A DNA stretch of 64,000 bases, taken from the NCBI RefSeq assembly GCF_051955275.1, contig NZ_JBQCGW010000293.1, positions 1 through 64,000 of the forward strand, written 5' to 3'. The translations under genes and the position numbers were made by a program. A model generated the notes under the pieces. It was not told the origin of the DNA. It did not search any database and worked only from the letters and a program-made list of their open reading frames with translations. The stretch is from Pseudobacter sp051955275 (lineage in GTDB: Bacteria; Bacteroidota; Bacteroidia; Chitinophagales; Chitinophagaceae). How positions within the stretch are numbered: the first letter of the stretch is position 1; every line of letters starts with the position of its first letter. Below are positions 17,713 through 26,856 of the stretch, piece after piece.

Positions 17713-19455
17713 ATGAAGAAGATCAATCTCATACTCATCACATATACTGCACTGCTGGCCGCCAGCTGTAACAAGAATATCCTCGATACCACTGCCAAGG
17801 ACCAGATAGATGCAGAAAAGTTTTTCAACAACGCCACCGATCTGCAGGTGTACACCAATTTCTTTTATGAAATGCTGCCCAATATTACGGTGTATACTGA
17901 TGATACCTACACTGATAATGCTGTTCAGCTGAACGTATCCACCCTTGTGAAAGGCTCGCGCATAGTCCCGGCCTCCAAAGCAAATACAAACTGGAACTGG
18001 GATAACCTTCGCTCCATCAATTATTTCCTGGAGCATTATCAGAAATGTCCTGATCAGGCAGCAAAACTTAAATACGGCGGCATCGCGCGTTTCTTCAGAG
18101 CTTATTTTTATTATGATAAAGTGAAGACCTACGGCGATGTGCCTTTCTACAACAAAGTGATGACTGCCGACGATCCCGATCTGTTCAAAGGAAGGGACTC
18201 CCGTAAACTGGTGATGGACTCTGTGCTGGACGATATCAATTATGCAGTAGCCAATATCCCCAAAGAGATCCAGGTGAACCAGGTGACAAAATACACAGCC
18301 CTTATCCTGAAAGCCCGCATCTGCTTATTCGAGGGAACATTCAGAAAATATCATCACCTCGGTGATCATGAAAAATTCCTGAATGAAGCTGCATCCGCAG
18401 CGGAAGAACTGATAAATACCAACGCTTATAAATTGCTGACCACCGGCGGCGTAAACAATTCTTACCGCGAGCTTTTTGCCCGCAATGATCAGGATGCTAC
18501 AGAAACCATCCTGGCCAGGGATTACAATCCAACTTTCGGTCGCCATGGATTGAGTTACCTGATGACGTCTCCCACTGCCGGTGTGTATGGTATCAACAAA
18601 GACATGATCGATAGTTACCTCATGAAGGATGGCAGCCGTTTCACCGATCAGCCTGATTATGCCACCAAAGGTTTTTACGATGAGATGCAGAACCGTGATC
18701 CTCGCCTCACGCAAACCACTCCAGGGCCTGACTTCACAGCTTATAAAGAAACTACCCGCGAACCTGTCAACCTCAATATTTCAGGTACAGGATACCGGAT
18801 TATAAAAGCGCTCGCCACCAAGGACCAGTGGGGATCTAACAGTTCTTTCAATGATATCATTCTCTTCAGGTATGCAGAAGCATTGCTGGTGCTGGCCGAA
18901 GCCAAAGCAGAGCTTGGTACGCTCACGCAGGCCGACCTGGATAAATCCATCAATAAACTTCGCGAGCGTGCGGGCATGCCAAATATGAATCTTGCTGACG
19001 CCAATTCCAATCCTGATAGTTTTCTGGAAGCCATGTACCCCAACGTAGACCAGGAGGCAAACAAAGGCGTGATCCTGGAGATCAGAAGAGAACGCAGGAT
19101 CGAATTATTCAACGAAGGCCTGAGATGGGATGACCTCATGCGCTGGAAAGAAGGAAAGAAAGTGGAAAAACCCATTCTGGGCATGTACTTCCCAAGTCTC
19201 GGCGCTTTTGATTTCAATAACGATGGTAAAGCCGATGTGTTCCTGCATAATGGAAACGCCGCCGGCGCGCCTCCCGGAACCTCAAGCATCATCAACGTAA
19301 ATCAGAAAAGACTTACCAATACCACATCGGGCAATTTCAATCCTCTGTACAATTCGCCTGGGAAATTTGATGAGGACAAGGATTATTACTATCCTATTCC
19401 GCTGGAAGAAATCACACTCAACCCCAACCTGAAGCAGAATCCAAACTGGAAGTAG
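17713..19455 (+). CDS. SusD/RagB-family surface glycan-binding lipoprotein
   Basis: A 580-residue lipoprotein (signal MKKINLILITYTALLAASC, lipidated Cys at about residue 19). It has the SusD-like helical TPR scaffold: an N-terminal ILDTTAKDQIDAEKFFNNATDLQVYTNFFYE region, RFFRAYFYYDKVKTYGDVPFY, and the C-terminal FRYAEALLVLAEAKAELG, INKLRERAGMPN, ILEIRRERRIELFNEGLRWDDLMRW and YYPIPLEEITLNPNLKQNP blocks. It sits on the cell surface as the lid of the adjacent SusC transporter. Length and motifs are normal for the family. Confidence 0.95.
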   Translation: MKKINLILITYTALLAASCNKNILDTTAKDQIDAEKFFNNATDLQVYTNFFYEMLPNITVYTDDTYTDNAVQLNVSTLVKGSRIVPASKANTNWNWDNLRSINYFLEHYQKCPDQAAKLKYGGIARFFRAYFYYDKVKTYGDVPFYNKVMTADDPDLFKGRDSRKLVMDSVLDDINYAVANIPKEIQVNQVTKYTALILKARICLFEGTFRKYHHLGDHEKFLNEAASAAEELINTNAYKLLTTGGVNNSYRELFARNDQDATETILARDYNPTFGRHGLSYLMTSPTAGVYGINKDMIDSYLMKDGSRFTDQPDYATKGFYDEMQNRDPRLTQTTPGPDFTAYKETTREPVNLNISGTGYRIIKALATKDQWGSNSSFNDIILFRYAEALLVLAEAKAELGTLTQADLDKSINKLRERAGMPNMNLADANSNPDSFLEAMYPNVDQEANKGVILEIRRERRIELFNEGLRWDDLMRWKEGKKVEKPILGMYFPSLGAFDFNNDGKADVFLHNGNAAGAPPGTSSIINVNQKRLTNTTSGNFNPLYNSPGKFDEDKDYYYPIPLEEITLNPNLKQNPNWK

Positions 19456-19496
19456 AATATCCTACATATATATTCCTCATTCCTTAATTCTATTCA

Positions 19497-21509
19497 ATGA
19501 AAAAAATTCTATTCCTTATTCTATGCTGTTCAGCAGTTGCTGACGGCATGGCACAGTACACCCTGGACTCAACCCGGAGAATGAGCCCGGGCGTAAGGCT
19601 CCATCATTATAAAACCACTTCGCCTGCAAGGAAGATAAAAGTGATGGAAATTGACTTTGATGAGTCAACAGTAAGATTACAGGCCGTAAAAGCAGGAGCT
19701 GTGATCAATGGTCCGAAAGAAACACTGATGACCATGTATGCAGATCACGAAAATATCCGCGGCCATGAAGTAACAGCTGGTATCAACTCGGATTTCTTCA
19801 CCAGTGGCGGACCGCAATACAACCCCAGACATATGATGATCGGGGATGGCGAGATCCTCTGGGATACCTCACTCAACAGATCAGTATTTGGGATCACCGA
19901 AAGCAGGGTACCCTTCATTACTAAAATCAGTGAAGCGTATACACTTACAGCCGGTGGCTCGAGCATCACCATCAACAGCATCAACAGGAAAGCAACCGGA
20001 GACCTGCTGATGTTGTACAACCGCTTCAAGGGAACCAGCACCGGTGCTGCTGCCGGTGGAACAGAGATCAGGATCGTGCCCGTTGGCGGAGTGAATGCCT
20101 GGAAAGCCAATGCCACCGTGCCCTGCACCGTACTGGCAAAATCCACTGCAGGCAATATGACCTATACAGCCGGTCAGGCCGTGCTTTCGGGAACAGGCAC
20201 TGCCAAAACTTTCCTGGATAATATCAACGTAAACGATGTGGTGAACCTGAACCTGAAAGTGGTTGATTCACCCGTAGGCACTGCCAATATCAAACAACTT
20301 ACCGGAGGACATAACAGGCTGGTAAGAGATGGCGTGAACTGGACTGCAAACAGTAGCGCAGATGAAGGCGGTCCTGTAGTGCTGGAAAGACATCCACGAA
20401 CAGGTATCGGTTTCAACCAGACAAAAGATAAAGTGTACTTTGTAGTATGTGATGGAAGAAATCCCGGAGTGAGTGAAGGCATGACGCTTCCTGAGCTCGC
20501 GGATTTTATGGTCTGGCTGGGATGTTACCAGGCACTGAACTTAGATGGAGGTGGTTCTTCTACCATGATGGGAAACGACAAACTGGTGAATGATCCTTCC
20601 GATGATCCTCCAAGAGAAATATGCAGCGCCCTGCTCGCCTATCTTACCACACTTACACTGGATCTGTTCGAGACTGGTCTTGGTCATTTCAACAGAGAAC
20701 CCACTTACAGCACAACCACCGTTGGTGTAAGCACCACTTCTGTTGTGGAGAACGCAAAGACGGCGCATAGCGGACTGTATTCTTTGATTGTTAAGTTATA
20801 TGATAATACATCCAGCAGTGCAGCCTGGAAAGTGCGACTGCTTTCCGGTACCGGCTCTCCAGCCAATAACAGGACATTTGCCGGTGCGGGAACATTGAGC
20901 TTTTATATGAAGACCAATACCGCTAACACCGGGGCTAAAGTAAGATTATGGATCGATGACAGCGACGGCACGGAGCTATCGCCCACCCTTGATGTGATCA
21001 GCGATAACCAGTGGCACAAATATGTGTGGAACCTTTCCAGCTATGGTGGAAGCTCCACGGATGGCGGCAATGGCAGCATCAACAGTTCAGCTGCAACACT
21101 GGATGCCATTGAATTCACACAACCCAATACCAGCACCACCTGGTTTATCTTCCTGGATGATCTTATGGTTGATCCGGCTGCTACGGAAGCAACCCAGGTA
21201 CACGGAGCTGTGAAAACTGAAACGCTGGTTGAATTCACACCGGAAGAGCTTGTCGAAAAAAAGGAAACCAAAACAGCCTTGAATGTATATCCCAATCCCG
21301 GCAAAGGCAGGTTCATCATCAACTTTAAAGAAAGGTCCGTGAGCTCCTTTGACCTTCAGGTGCTAGACAATAACGGCCGCAGCGTGCATCGCAAAACTTA
21401 TAATGGCGGCACGCAGCCAATCGATCTGTCTCTGTTAAAGCCAGGAATATATTATGGATACCTGACAGCCGGAACACTTAACGAAACCTTCAAATTCATT
21501 ATCAATTAG
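19497..21509 (+). CDS. Secreted phosphodiester glycosidase (NAGPA domain) with T9SS tail
   Basis: A 670-residue protein with a signal peptide. Residues about 30-385 are the NAGPA/phosphodiester glycosidase fold: IKVMEIDFDESTVRLQAVKA, the GHEVTAGINSDFF segment, RHPRTGIGFNQTKDKVYFVVCDGR, and the hallmark CYQALNLDGGGSSTM. In characterised members this fold removes N-acetylglucosamine from GlcNAc-1-phosphodiesters. A beta-sandwich (about 390-575, SLIVKLYDNTSSSAAWKV, WHKYVWNLSSYGG, FLDDLMVDP) looks like a carbohydrate-binding module. The end (LNVYPNPGKGRFIINF...LLKPGIYYGYLTAG) is a T9SS sorting domain, so it should be on the surface or released. It follows the SusD gene by 41 bases and is the best indicator of what the locus degrades. 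Confidence 0.88.
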   Translation: MKKILFLILCCSAVADGMAQYTLDSTRRMSPGVRLHHYKTTSPARKIKVMEIDFDESTVRLQAVKAGAVINGPKETLMTMYADHENIRGHEVTAGINSDFFTSGGPQYNPRHMMIGDGEILWDTSLNRSVFGITESRVPFITKISEAYTLTAGGSSITINSINRKATGDLLMLYNRFKGTSTGAAAGGTEIRIVPVGGVNAWKANATVPCTVLAKSTAGNMTYTAGQAVLSGTGTAKTFLDNINVNDVVNLNLKVVDSPVGTANIKQLTGGHNRLVRDGVNWTANSSADEGGPVVLERHPRTGIGFNQTKDKVYFVVCDGRNPGVSEGMTLPELADFMVWLGCYQALNLDGGGSSTMMGNDKLVNDPSDDPPREICSALLAYLTTLTLDLFETGLGHFNREPTYSTTTVGVSTTSVVENAKTAHSGLYSLIVKLYDNTSSSAAWKVRLLSGTGSPANNRTFAGAGTLSFYMKTNTANTGAKVRLWIDDSDGTELSPTLDVISDNQWHKYVWNLSSYGGSSTDGGNGSINSSAATLDAIEFTQPNTSTTWFIFLDDLMVDPAATEATQVHGAVKTETLVEFTPEELVEKKETKTALNVYPNPGKGRFIINFKERSVSSFDLQVLDNNGRSVHRKTYNGGTQPIDLSLLKPGIYYGYLTAGTLNETFKFIIN

Positions 21510-21517
21510 TACCCATT

Positions 21518-22384
21518 ATGTGGAAACAGCGGATATTTCTTTTTCTGATGCTTCTGATGCTTACAATCCATGTAAATGCCCAGCAGGCTGGCTTGCGGGT
21601 GATGACCTACAATATCTATGAAGGCATGAAACTGGATACTGGCGCAGGAAAACCTGTTTTTGCTACATGGATAAAAAAGATCAATCCGGATATTCTTGCT
21701 TTACAGGAATGCACGGGATTTACACAGGCATCACTTGAAAAGCTGGCTGAGTTATACGGACATCGGTATGCTGTGCTGTTGATCGAAGGAGAAAAATTTC
21801 CGGTAGCCATCACTTCAAAATATCCGATCCTGAATGTGCAGAAAGTAAGCGATAATATGGACCGCGGATTTATTTCCGCCACTATCGAAGGATATAATGT
21901 TATCTCTCTGCATTTTACTCCTTTTGATTATCGCAAACGTGCACAGGAGGTGGATTTGTTGCTGGCGCATATTGAGGCAACGGGAAATAAAAAGAACCGG
22001 ATTGTGATGGGCGATTTCAATACACTGTCGCCTGCCGATTCAGCGCATTACAGCGATGGCCGTATGGCGGCTAACTACCAGGCATACGAAAGGAAATATC
22101 CGCCAATCCTGAAACTGGTGGATGGAAAAATAGATTATTCCGTTATTCAGAAAGTGCTGAACGCTTCATTGGTAGATGCCTTGAAGCTTTCAACCCCCGA
22201 GTTTGTGAAAACAATACATCCGAAAAGATTTGAACCTAAAACAGGTGAAGACGTTTCTTCCCGGATCGATTTTATTTTTGTAAGTAAGGACCTGGTAAAA
22301 AAGATTAAAAGCGTAAAAGTACTGACAGATGAATTCACGGATAATTTTTCAGATCATTATCCGGTATTAATGGAATTGAAATAA
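21518..22384 (+). CDS. Secreted endonuclease/exonuclease/phosphatase-family phosphodiesterase
   Basis: A 288-residue protein with a signal peptide (IFLFLMLLMLTIHVNAQ) and a complete EEP fold: LRVMTYNIYEG, DILALQECTG (metal-binding Glu), VISLHFTPF, RIVMGDFNTLSPAD (Asp/Asn pair), SRIDFIFVS and SDHYPVLMELK (terminal catalytic SDH). Family members hydrolyse phosphodiester or phosphomonoester bonds in nucleic acids, sphingomyelin or inositol phosphates. Being exported and placed eight bases after the phosphodiester glycosidase gene, it more likely acts on a phosphorylated glycan or phospholipid head group than on DNA, but that is inference. Its stop overlaps the next start by one base (TAATG). Confidence 0.87.
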   Translation: MWKQRIFLFLMLLMLTIHVNAQQAGLRVMTYNIYEGMKLDTGAGKPVFATWIKKINPDILALQECTGFTQASLEKLAELYGHRYAVLLIEGEKFPVAITSKYPILNVQKVSDNMDRGFISATIEGYNVISLHFTPFDYRKRAQEVDLLLAHIEATGNKKNRIVMGDFNTLSPADSAHYSDGRMAANYQAYERKYPPILKLVDGKIDYSVIQKVLNASLVDALKLSTPEFVKTIHPKRFEPKTGEDVSSRIDFIFVSKDLVKKIKSVKVLTDEFTDNFSDHYPVLMELK

Positions 22385-23613
22385 TGAAAATGAAACGTAC
22401 TGTAATCCGGCTTCTCACTGTCTGTATTTTAGTTGCATGCTTTTCCGGCAACACCCGGGCAAACGATTTGTATGAGCTCCTGACTTCGAGGAACTTTCCG
22501 CTGCTCCTGGAACTGAGCAAAATGCCGGACCTGAAATCCATCGGAGTTGATACTAGGGACTTGCTCTCTGTGAACCAAAGGATGTACCAGGATGCTGAGC
22601 TTGCCCTGAAGGAATGCGGATCCGCTGGTTGCTTCGGCAAGAAACTTCAATTTACGGAAGATGAAATTGACAGGGTAGGTAACAACCTGCTGAAAATGGC
22701 AGGCACTGTGTCATGGAAAAAAATGGTAAAGAACCTGAGAGCAGGACATTCATACGAGCTTTTTGCTGATGAATCCGATACAGGTTTTATCAGGAAATGC
22801 TGGATCGCAGATGCAAAAGGTGTCAATTATATTCTAGCTACTTACGTTGAAGGTAGTGCTCCCATTTATCCTAAGATAGATGCCATCAGTTTTCAGAGTA
22901 ATGATACGGCATATAGAAGTAAGATAGCCCTCAGTGTAAGAAAGATACTGAAAAGGGATGGACCTGCATTTTTTGCGTTGCCGGTGTTTTTAGCAATCGA
23001 CGCACTGATACTGAACAGAAGATTGGAAGCAGTTAATTATCTGCCTTTGATCCGTGTACACAATAAAGCTCCCAAACGGCATACTTCAAAAATCAAGTGG
23101 GAGAATTACCGATACAGCGCCATACTGGTTCCGGGCCTGGGCCCGGAGCAGCCGGATGTAAAGCTGGATCCGGGCGGCGCCAGGCGCTGCGACAGCGCAG
23201 TGATCCGCTGGCGTGCAGGAATGGCGCCATTCCTGTTAGTGTCCGGGGGGAATGTACATCCCAATCAGACTCCCTATAATGAAGCGGAGGAAATGAAAAA
23301 ATACCTGGTAGAGGTGCATAAGATACCTGAGCGGGCCATCATCATAGATCCGCACGCGAGGCATACCACCACCAACCTGAGAAATGCCAACCGGATCATC
23401 AAATGGATGGGAATACCTTTCAATAAGCCGGTAATGATCGTTACTGACGCTTCGCAAAACAAATACATAAACGGAGCAATGAAAGACAAGGTGGTGAAAG
23501 AGCTCGGCTACATTCCTTTTGAGGCAATAAAAATGCTGAGTTTCACAGAATCGGAGTACCTTCCTTCCCTGAAATCGATGCATGTTAATTCGTTGGATCC
23601 CCTGGATCCATAA
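22384..23613 (+). CDS. YdcF/SanA-family (DUF218) protein
   Basis: A 409-residue protein with a likely signal sequence (LLTVCILVACFSGNTRA; possibly lipidated at its Cys). The C-terminal half (about 240-390) is the DUF218 Rossmann-like domain: YSAILVPGLGP, RRCDSAVIRWRAGMAPFLLVSGGNV, NEAEEMKKYLVEVHKIPERAIIIDPHARHTTTNLRNA and KPVMIVTDASQNKYI. The N-terminal 220 residues have no family I recognise. DUF218 proteins (ElyC, SanA, YdcF) are linked to envelope and lipid-carrier metabolism, with no firmly established reaction. It is translationally coupled to the preceding phosphodiesterase gene, so it probably acts on the same substrate. Confidence 0.82.
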   Translation: MKMKRTVIRLLTVCILVACFSGNTRANDLYELLTSRNFPLLLELSKMPDLKSIGVDTRDLLSVNQRMYQDAELALKECGSAGCFGKKLQFTEDEIDRVGNNLLKMAGTVSWKKMVKNLRAGHSYELFADESDTGFIRKCWIADAKGVNYILATYVEGSAPIYPKIDAISFQSNDTAYRSKIALSVRKILKRDGPAFFALPVFLAIDALILNRRLEAVNYLPLIRVHNKAPKRHTSKIKWENYRYSAILVPGLGPEQPDVKLDPGGARRCDSAVIRWRAGMAPFLLVSGGNVHPNQTPYNEAEEMKKYLVEVHKIPERAIIIDPHARHTTTNLRNANRIIKWMGIPFNKPVMIVTDASQNKYINGAMKDKVVKELGYIPFEAIKMLSFTESEYLPSLKSMHVNSLDPLDP

Positions 23614-23631
23614 CTGAATAATCAGAACACC

Positions 23632-24777
23632 ATGATCAAAAAGATTGCACCCCTGCTGTCTGCATTGCTTGTATTGTTGAGCTCCGTAACGGCCATTGCA
23701 CAGAAAAGTGATTCAGCAATATATACCGATGCCGGTACGCTCATGCTGATCGGGAAGCCCAAAATAACCGACTCCATTTATCAACGTATCGATAGCGTGG
23801 AGACCCGCAATATGCCCGATGCCGTAAGGCGGCTTGCACAGAGAAGCGCTGGCATCGCTGTGTTGTTTGAAACCAACTCAAGCTTTATCCGGGCTAAATG
23901 GAAATTGTCCAATGAAGTATATCTCTCCAATATGACACCCATCGGCCATAGTGGCCTGGATCTTTACTGCCTGAAAAATGGCAAATGGCAATATGTAAGT
24001 GTAGGAAAGCCCGACAAAGGGATCATGCAGGATGGTACGTTAATTCAGAATATGGATACTACCATGAAGCAGTTCATGCTCTATCTGCCATTGTACAACG
24101 GGCTCAGTGATCTGCAATTGGGGGTGGCGCAGGATGCGGTACTGAAGAAGCCTGTACAGCGTGGCATCAATATAGCAAAACGGGTGGTAGTCTATGGTTC
24201 AAGCATCGTGCAGGGCGCATCCGCCAGCAGGGCCGGGATGGCCTATCCCGCCATTCTGCAACGGCGAACAGGCTATGATGTGATCAACCTGGGCTTCAGC
24301 GGCAGCGCTAAAATGGAAATTGAACTGGCAGAATACCTGTCCACAGTTCCCGCAGATTGTTATGTGCTGGACTGCATTCCCAATCCATCTCCTGAACAGA
24401 TCAGGGACAGGTCATATAACTTTATCAAACTTCTGAGAAGCAGACAACCTGATGTGCCCATCATCCTCGTGGAAACGGTATTCAGGGAGAATGGAAATTT
24501 CGATACCCGGATCGGGAAAAATGTAAGAAGCCAGAATGAAGAGATCAGAAAGACTTACGAGCGATTGAGGAAAGAAGGGATCAAGAATTTTTACTACATA
24601 GAATCTGCCAGACTTACGGGCAATGATCACGATGCCACAGTCGATGGCGTGCATCTGACCGACCTTGGATTTATGCGTATTGCAGATGCCATACAGCCGG
24701 TGCTTGAAAAAGCAATAGATAAGTATTACCAATCAGAAAAGATCCTGGGAGCTGCGGGCAGCCCTCTTCAAAAATAA
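23632..24777 (+). CDS. Secreted SGNH/GDSL esterase with GxDLY domain
   Basis: A 381-residue protein with a signal peptide (LLSALLVLLSSVTAIAQ). Residues about 30-180 form the GxDLY beta sandwich, with the name-giving motif GLDLYCLKNGKW. The SGNH domain follows: YGSSIVQGASASRAGMAYPA (Ser nucleophile), INLGFSGSAKM (block II Gly), YVLDCIPNPSP (block III Asn) and DGVHLTDLGFMRIA (Asp/His pair). All four SGNH blocks are present, so it should be active. Relatives deacetylate or deacylate carbohydrates. It closes the SusCD operon 18 bases after the YdcF-family gene and probably removes acyl groups from the imported or surface-bound glycan. Confidence 0.87.
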   Translation: MIKKIAPLLSALLVLLSSVTAIAQKSDSAIYTDAGTLMLIGKPKITDSIYQRIDSVETRNMPDAVRRLAQRSAGIAVLFETNSSFIRAKWKLSNEVYLSNMTPIGHSGLDLYCLKNGKWQYVSVGKPDKGIMQDGTLIQNMDTTMKQFMLYLPLYNGLSDLQLGVAQDAVLKKPVQRGINIAKRVVVYGSSIVQGASASRAGMAYPAILQRRTGYDVINLGFSGSAKMEIELAEYLSTVPADCYVLDCIPNPSPEQIRDRSYNFIKLLRSRQPDVPIILVETVFRENGNFDTRIGKNVRSQNEEIRKTYERLRKEGIKNFYYIESARLTGNDHDATVDGVHLTDLGFMRIADAIQPVLEKAIDKYYQSEKILGAAGSPLQK

Positions 24778-24807
24778 ATTTGGAGGATCAGAAATCTGTT
24801 TCTATAT

Positions 24808-24832
24808 TTAGTCTACTAAATTGGTAGACTAA
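24808..24832. promoter_or_regulatory. Near-perfect palindrome, probable operator
   Basis: TTAGTCTAC and GTAGACTAA form 9-base arms around a 7-base AT-rich centre. There is no T-run after it and the arms contain little G+C, so it looks like a dimeric regulator site rather than a terminator. It lies between the end of the SusCD operon and the dioxygenase gene at 24963, 131 bases before the start codon. Which regulator binds is unknown. Confidence 0.5.
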
Positions 24833-24962
24833 TAGATTTTATGCGACCCTGCATTATCATATCTTGTTGTTACTCCTGTTGTTGTTAAGAGCCCCTCTCT
24901 TACTGACCCAAGTCTGCTTATTCCCATTTGTCTCTTCATTCATTTTTTAAAGAAACTTCACG

Positions 24963-25844
24963 ATGAAACTCATTAGCCAGCCTGTATTTTATCTCGATAA
25001 CGGGATAACTGCAGAACACGAAAATTTTTTCCACCGTTACGGTATCATTCAGTTCAGGAATTTTGTTGACAAAGCCACTGTGGCCGGTTTCCTGCAGGAG
25101 ATCAGGTCTGTGGAGAGATTCCTGATCCGCGAGAATATTCAGAAAGTGAACGGCGTTCCGCTGAAATTCGGTAAGGATATAGACGGATCGTCCATCATTC
25201 AGCGACTGGCCTTTACATCCCAGTACAGTAAGGTGCTCAGCGATTTCCTGAAAGATGACCGGCTGGCCTCACTCACCAGATTACTTCAGCCATACGATGG
25301 CCGGATAGGAGAGAACGAAAAAGACGGGTTGGTAGTGAATCATTATATCAACACGGAAAACAGTGAGTATACGCAGCTCGGCTGGCATACGGACAGCCCG
25401 CGCGATCTCTTCCATGGATCAGCTATCCAACCCATGCTGAATGTGGGCCTGCACCTTGACGACTGCCCGGCGAGCAATGGCGGATTACGTGTACTGGCCG
25501 GCACGCACAACAAAGGATTATTCACCCTGTTATTCAAAAAGAAATACTTCATCTCCAATAAGCCCGATGCCAATGAAGTGGGCGTTGACATCGAGGCAGG
25601 TGATCTTACCATTCACGATGGCCGCATCTGGCACAGGGTACAGCAGTCGCCATATATCGGTGAACAGAGCAGGAGGCGCGTGATGTATATTCCCATTATC
25701 ACAGGTGATTACAAACCGAAGAGCGCCAGCAGCCCCACTGCATTTTACCATCGCATCGGACAACTCAGGCTTCCATCTTTTAAACGTAAAGCGGGCAAAG
25801 AATTGCTGCAACCCCAAGCAGGCAAAATTGCAGTGGAAATGTAA
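24963..25844 (+). CDS. Phytanoyl-CoA dioxygenase-family Fe(II)/2-oxoglutarate oxygenase
   Basis: A 293-residue cytosolic protein with the double-stranded beta-helix oxygenase pattern. It opens with FFHRYGIIQFRNFVDKATVAGFLQEI, the typical PhyH N terminus, carries the iron ligands in LGWHTDSPRD (HxD, about 141-143), and has the distal His in IHDGRIWHRVQQS, followed by RRRVMYIP where the 2-oxoglutarate-binding Arg lies. PhyH-family enzymes hydroxylate lipids or small natural products. The SDR gene 29 bases downstream probably oxidises or reduces the product, so the pair may form a short metabolic module. Substrate unknown. Confidence 0.85.
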   Translation: MKLISQPVFYLDNGITAEHENFFHRYGIIQFRNFVDKATVAGFLQEIRSVERFLIRENIQKVNGVPLKFGKDIDGSSIIQRLAFTSQYSKVLSDFLKDDRLASLTRLLQPYDGRIGENEKDGLVVNHYINTENSEYTQLGWHTDSPRDLFHGSAIQPMLNVGLHLDDCPASNGGLRVLAGTHNKGLFTLLFKKKYFISNKPDANEVGVDIEAGDLTIHDGRIWHRVQQSPYIGEQSRRRVMYIPIITGDYKPKSASSPTAFYHRIGQLRLPSFKRKAGKELLQPQAGKIAVEM

Positions 25845-25873
25845 TCCTTTGATCATTCTTCTAATTATATCAT

Positions 25874-26692
25874 ATGTCGTACGCGTTAGTAACCGGCGCT
25901 GCCAAAGGCATCGGACGGGCCATATCTGCTGAGCTGGCAAAGAAGGGTTATCACCTGTTGCTGGTAGATATCGATCAAAAGCGGCTCCCTGCCACTGCAG
26001 AGCAATTGAGCAATACATACGGGATCAGCACTGAACACCTTATACTGGATCTTTCACTGAGTGATGCCGCTCAACAGTTGAAGGACTGGAGCCAACCCTG
26101 GCAGGATCAGTTGAATGTGGTAGTGAACAATGCCGGCTTCGGGCTGAATGGCGCTTTTGAATCCATCCCACTGGCCGAGCAACTCAATATCATTGATGTG
26201 AATGTGAAAGCGCAGTTACAGATTGCACATGCTTTTATTCCCGTGTTGAAACAATTCAATCGATCCTGGCTCCTGAATGTAGGCAGTACAACCTGTTATC
26301 AATCCGTTCCCTTTCTGGCTATCTATGCCGCTTCGAAAGCATTCGTGATCTCATTTACAAGAAGTCTGCGTTATGAATTGAAGGATACGCCTGTTTCTGT
26401 TAGCTGCCTGATCCCTGGAAGTACCGACACGGATTTCGTGCATAGGGCCAGGATGGGCGAAAGCATCCGCCGCACAGCGGATAAATTCAATATGAGCCCG
26501 GAGGAAGTTGGAAGGATCGCAGTAAAGGGGCTCTTCAATAATAAGGCCGAGATCATTCCGGGATTCACCAATAAACTGAATGCATGGTTACCGAAGTTCT
26601 TCCCCAAACTGCTGACAGAAAAGATCGCTGCAAAGATCTATCAACCTGAACCGGAGAAATTGGCAGTTGAGCCCGCCGTGTTACCATCTTAA
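25874..26692 (+). CDS. Short-chain dehydrogenase/reductase
   Basis: A 272-residue classical SDR: nucleotide-binding motif YALVTGAAKGIGRAIS, acidic residue at the end of the second strand (LLLVDID, favouring NAD(H)), NNAGFG, catalytic Ser in NVGSTTCYQSVP and YAASK for the Tyr/Lys pair, then a PGSTDTDF loop. The C-terminal segment (IIPGFTNKLNAWLPKFFPKLLTEKIA) resembles the hydrophobic tail of the DltE/YqjQ-like SDR group, also present in the second SDR at 33566-34357. It is probably co-transcribed with the dioxygenase gene upstream. Confidence 0.87.
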   Translation: MSYALVTGAAKGIGRAISAELAKKGYHLLLVDIDQKRLPATAEQLSNTYGISTEHLILDLSLSDAAQQLKDWSQPWQDQLNVVVNNAGFGLNGAFESIPLAEQLNIIDVNVKAQLQIAHAFIPVLKQFNRSWLLNVGSTTCYQSVPFLAIYAASKAFVISFTRSLRYELKDTPVSVSCLIPGSTDTDFVHRARMGESIRRTADKFNMSPEEVGRIAVKGLFNNKAEIIPGFTNKLNAWLPKFFPKLLTEKIAAKIYQPEPEKLAVEPAVLPS

Positions 26693-26856
26693 TGAAAAAT
26701 CCGCTGATTCAGCAAGGCAGCATAGTAGCTCAGTTATGCTGCCTACACTTGTTATTTGTTTAAAATGCGTTTTTCTGCCGGTTTTTTTCTTATCCACAGC
26801 CAGTAAAGCCGCTCGTATTTGCAGTATTTTAGGCATAAACCTGCAAATCGAAGCTT

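Noticed and set aside
18741..19295. 184-codon minus-strand frame opposite the SusD gene
   Set aside because: Antisense shadow of a conserved SusD coding region; Ser/Leu-rich with no signal or domain.
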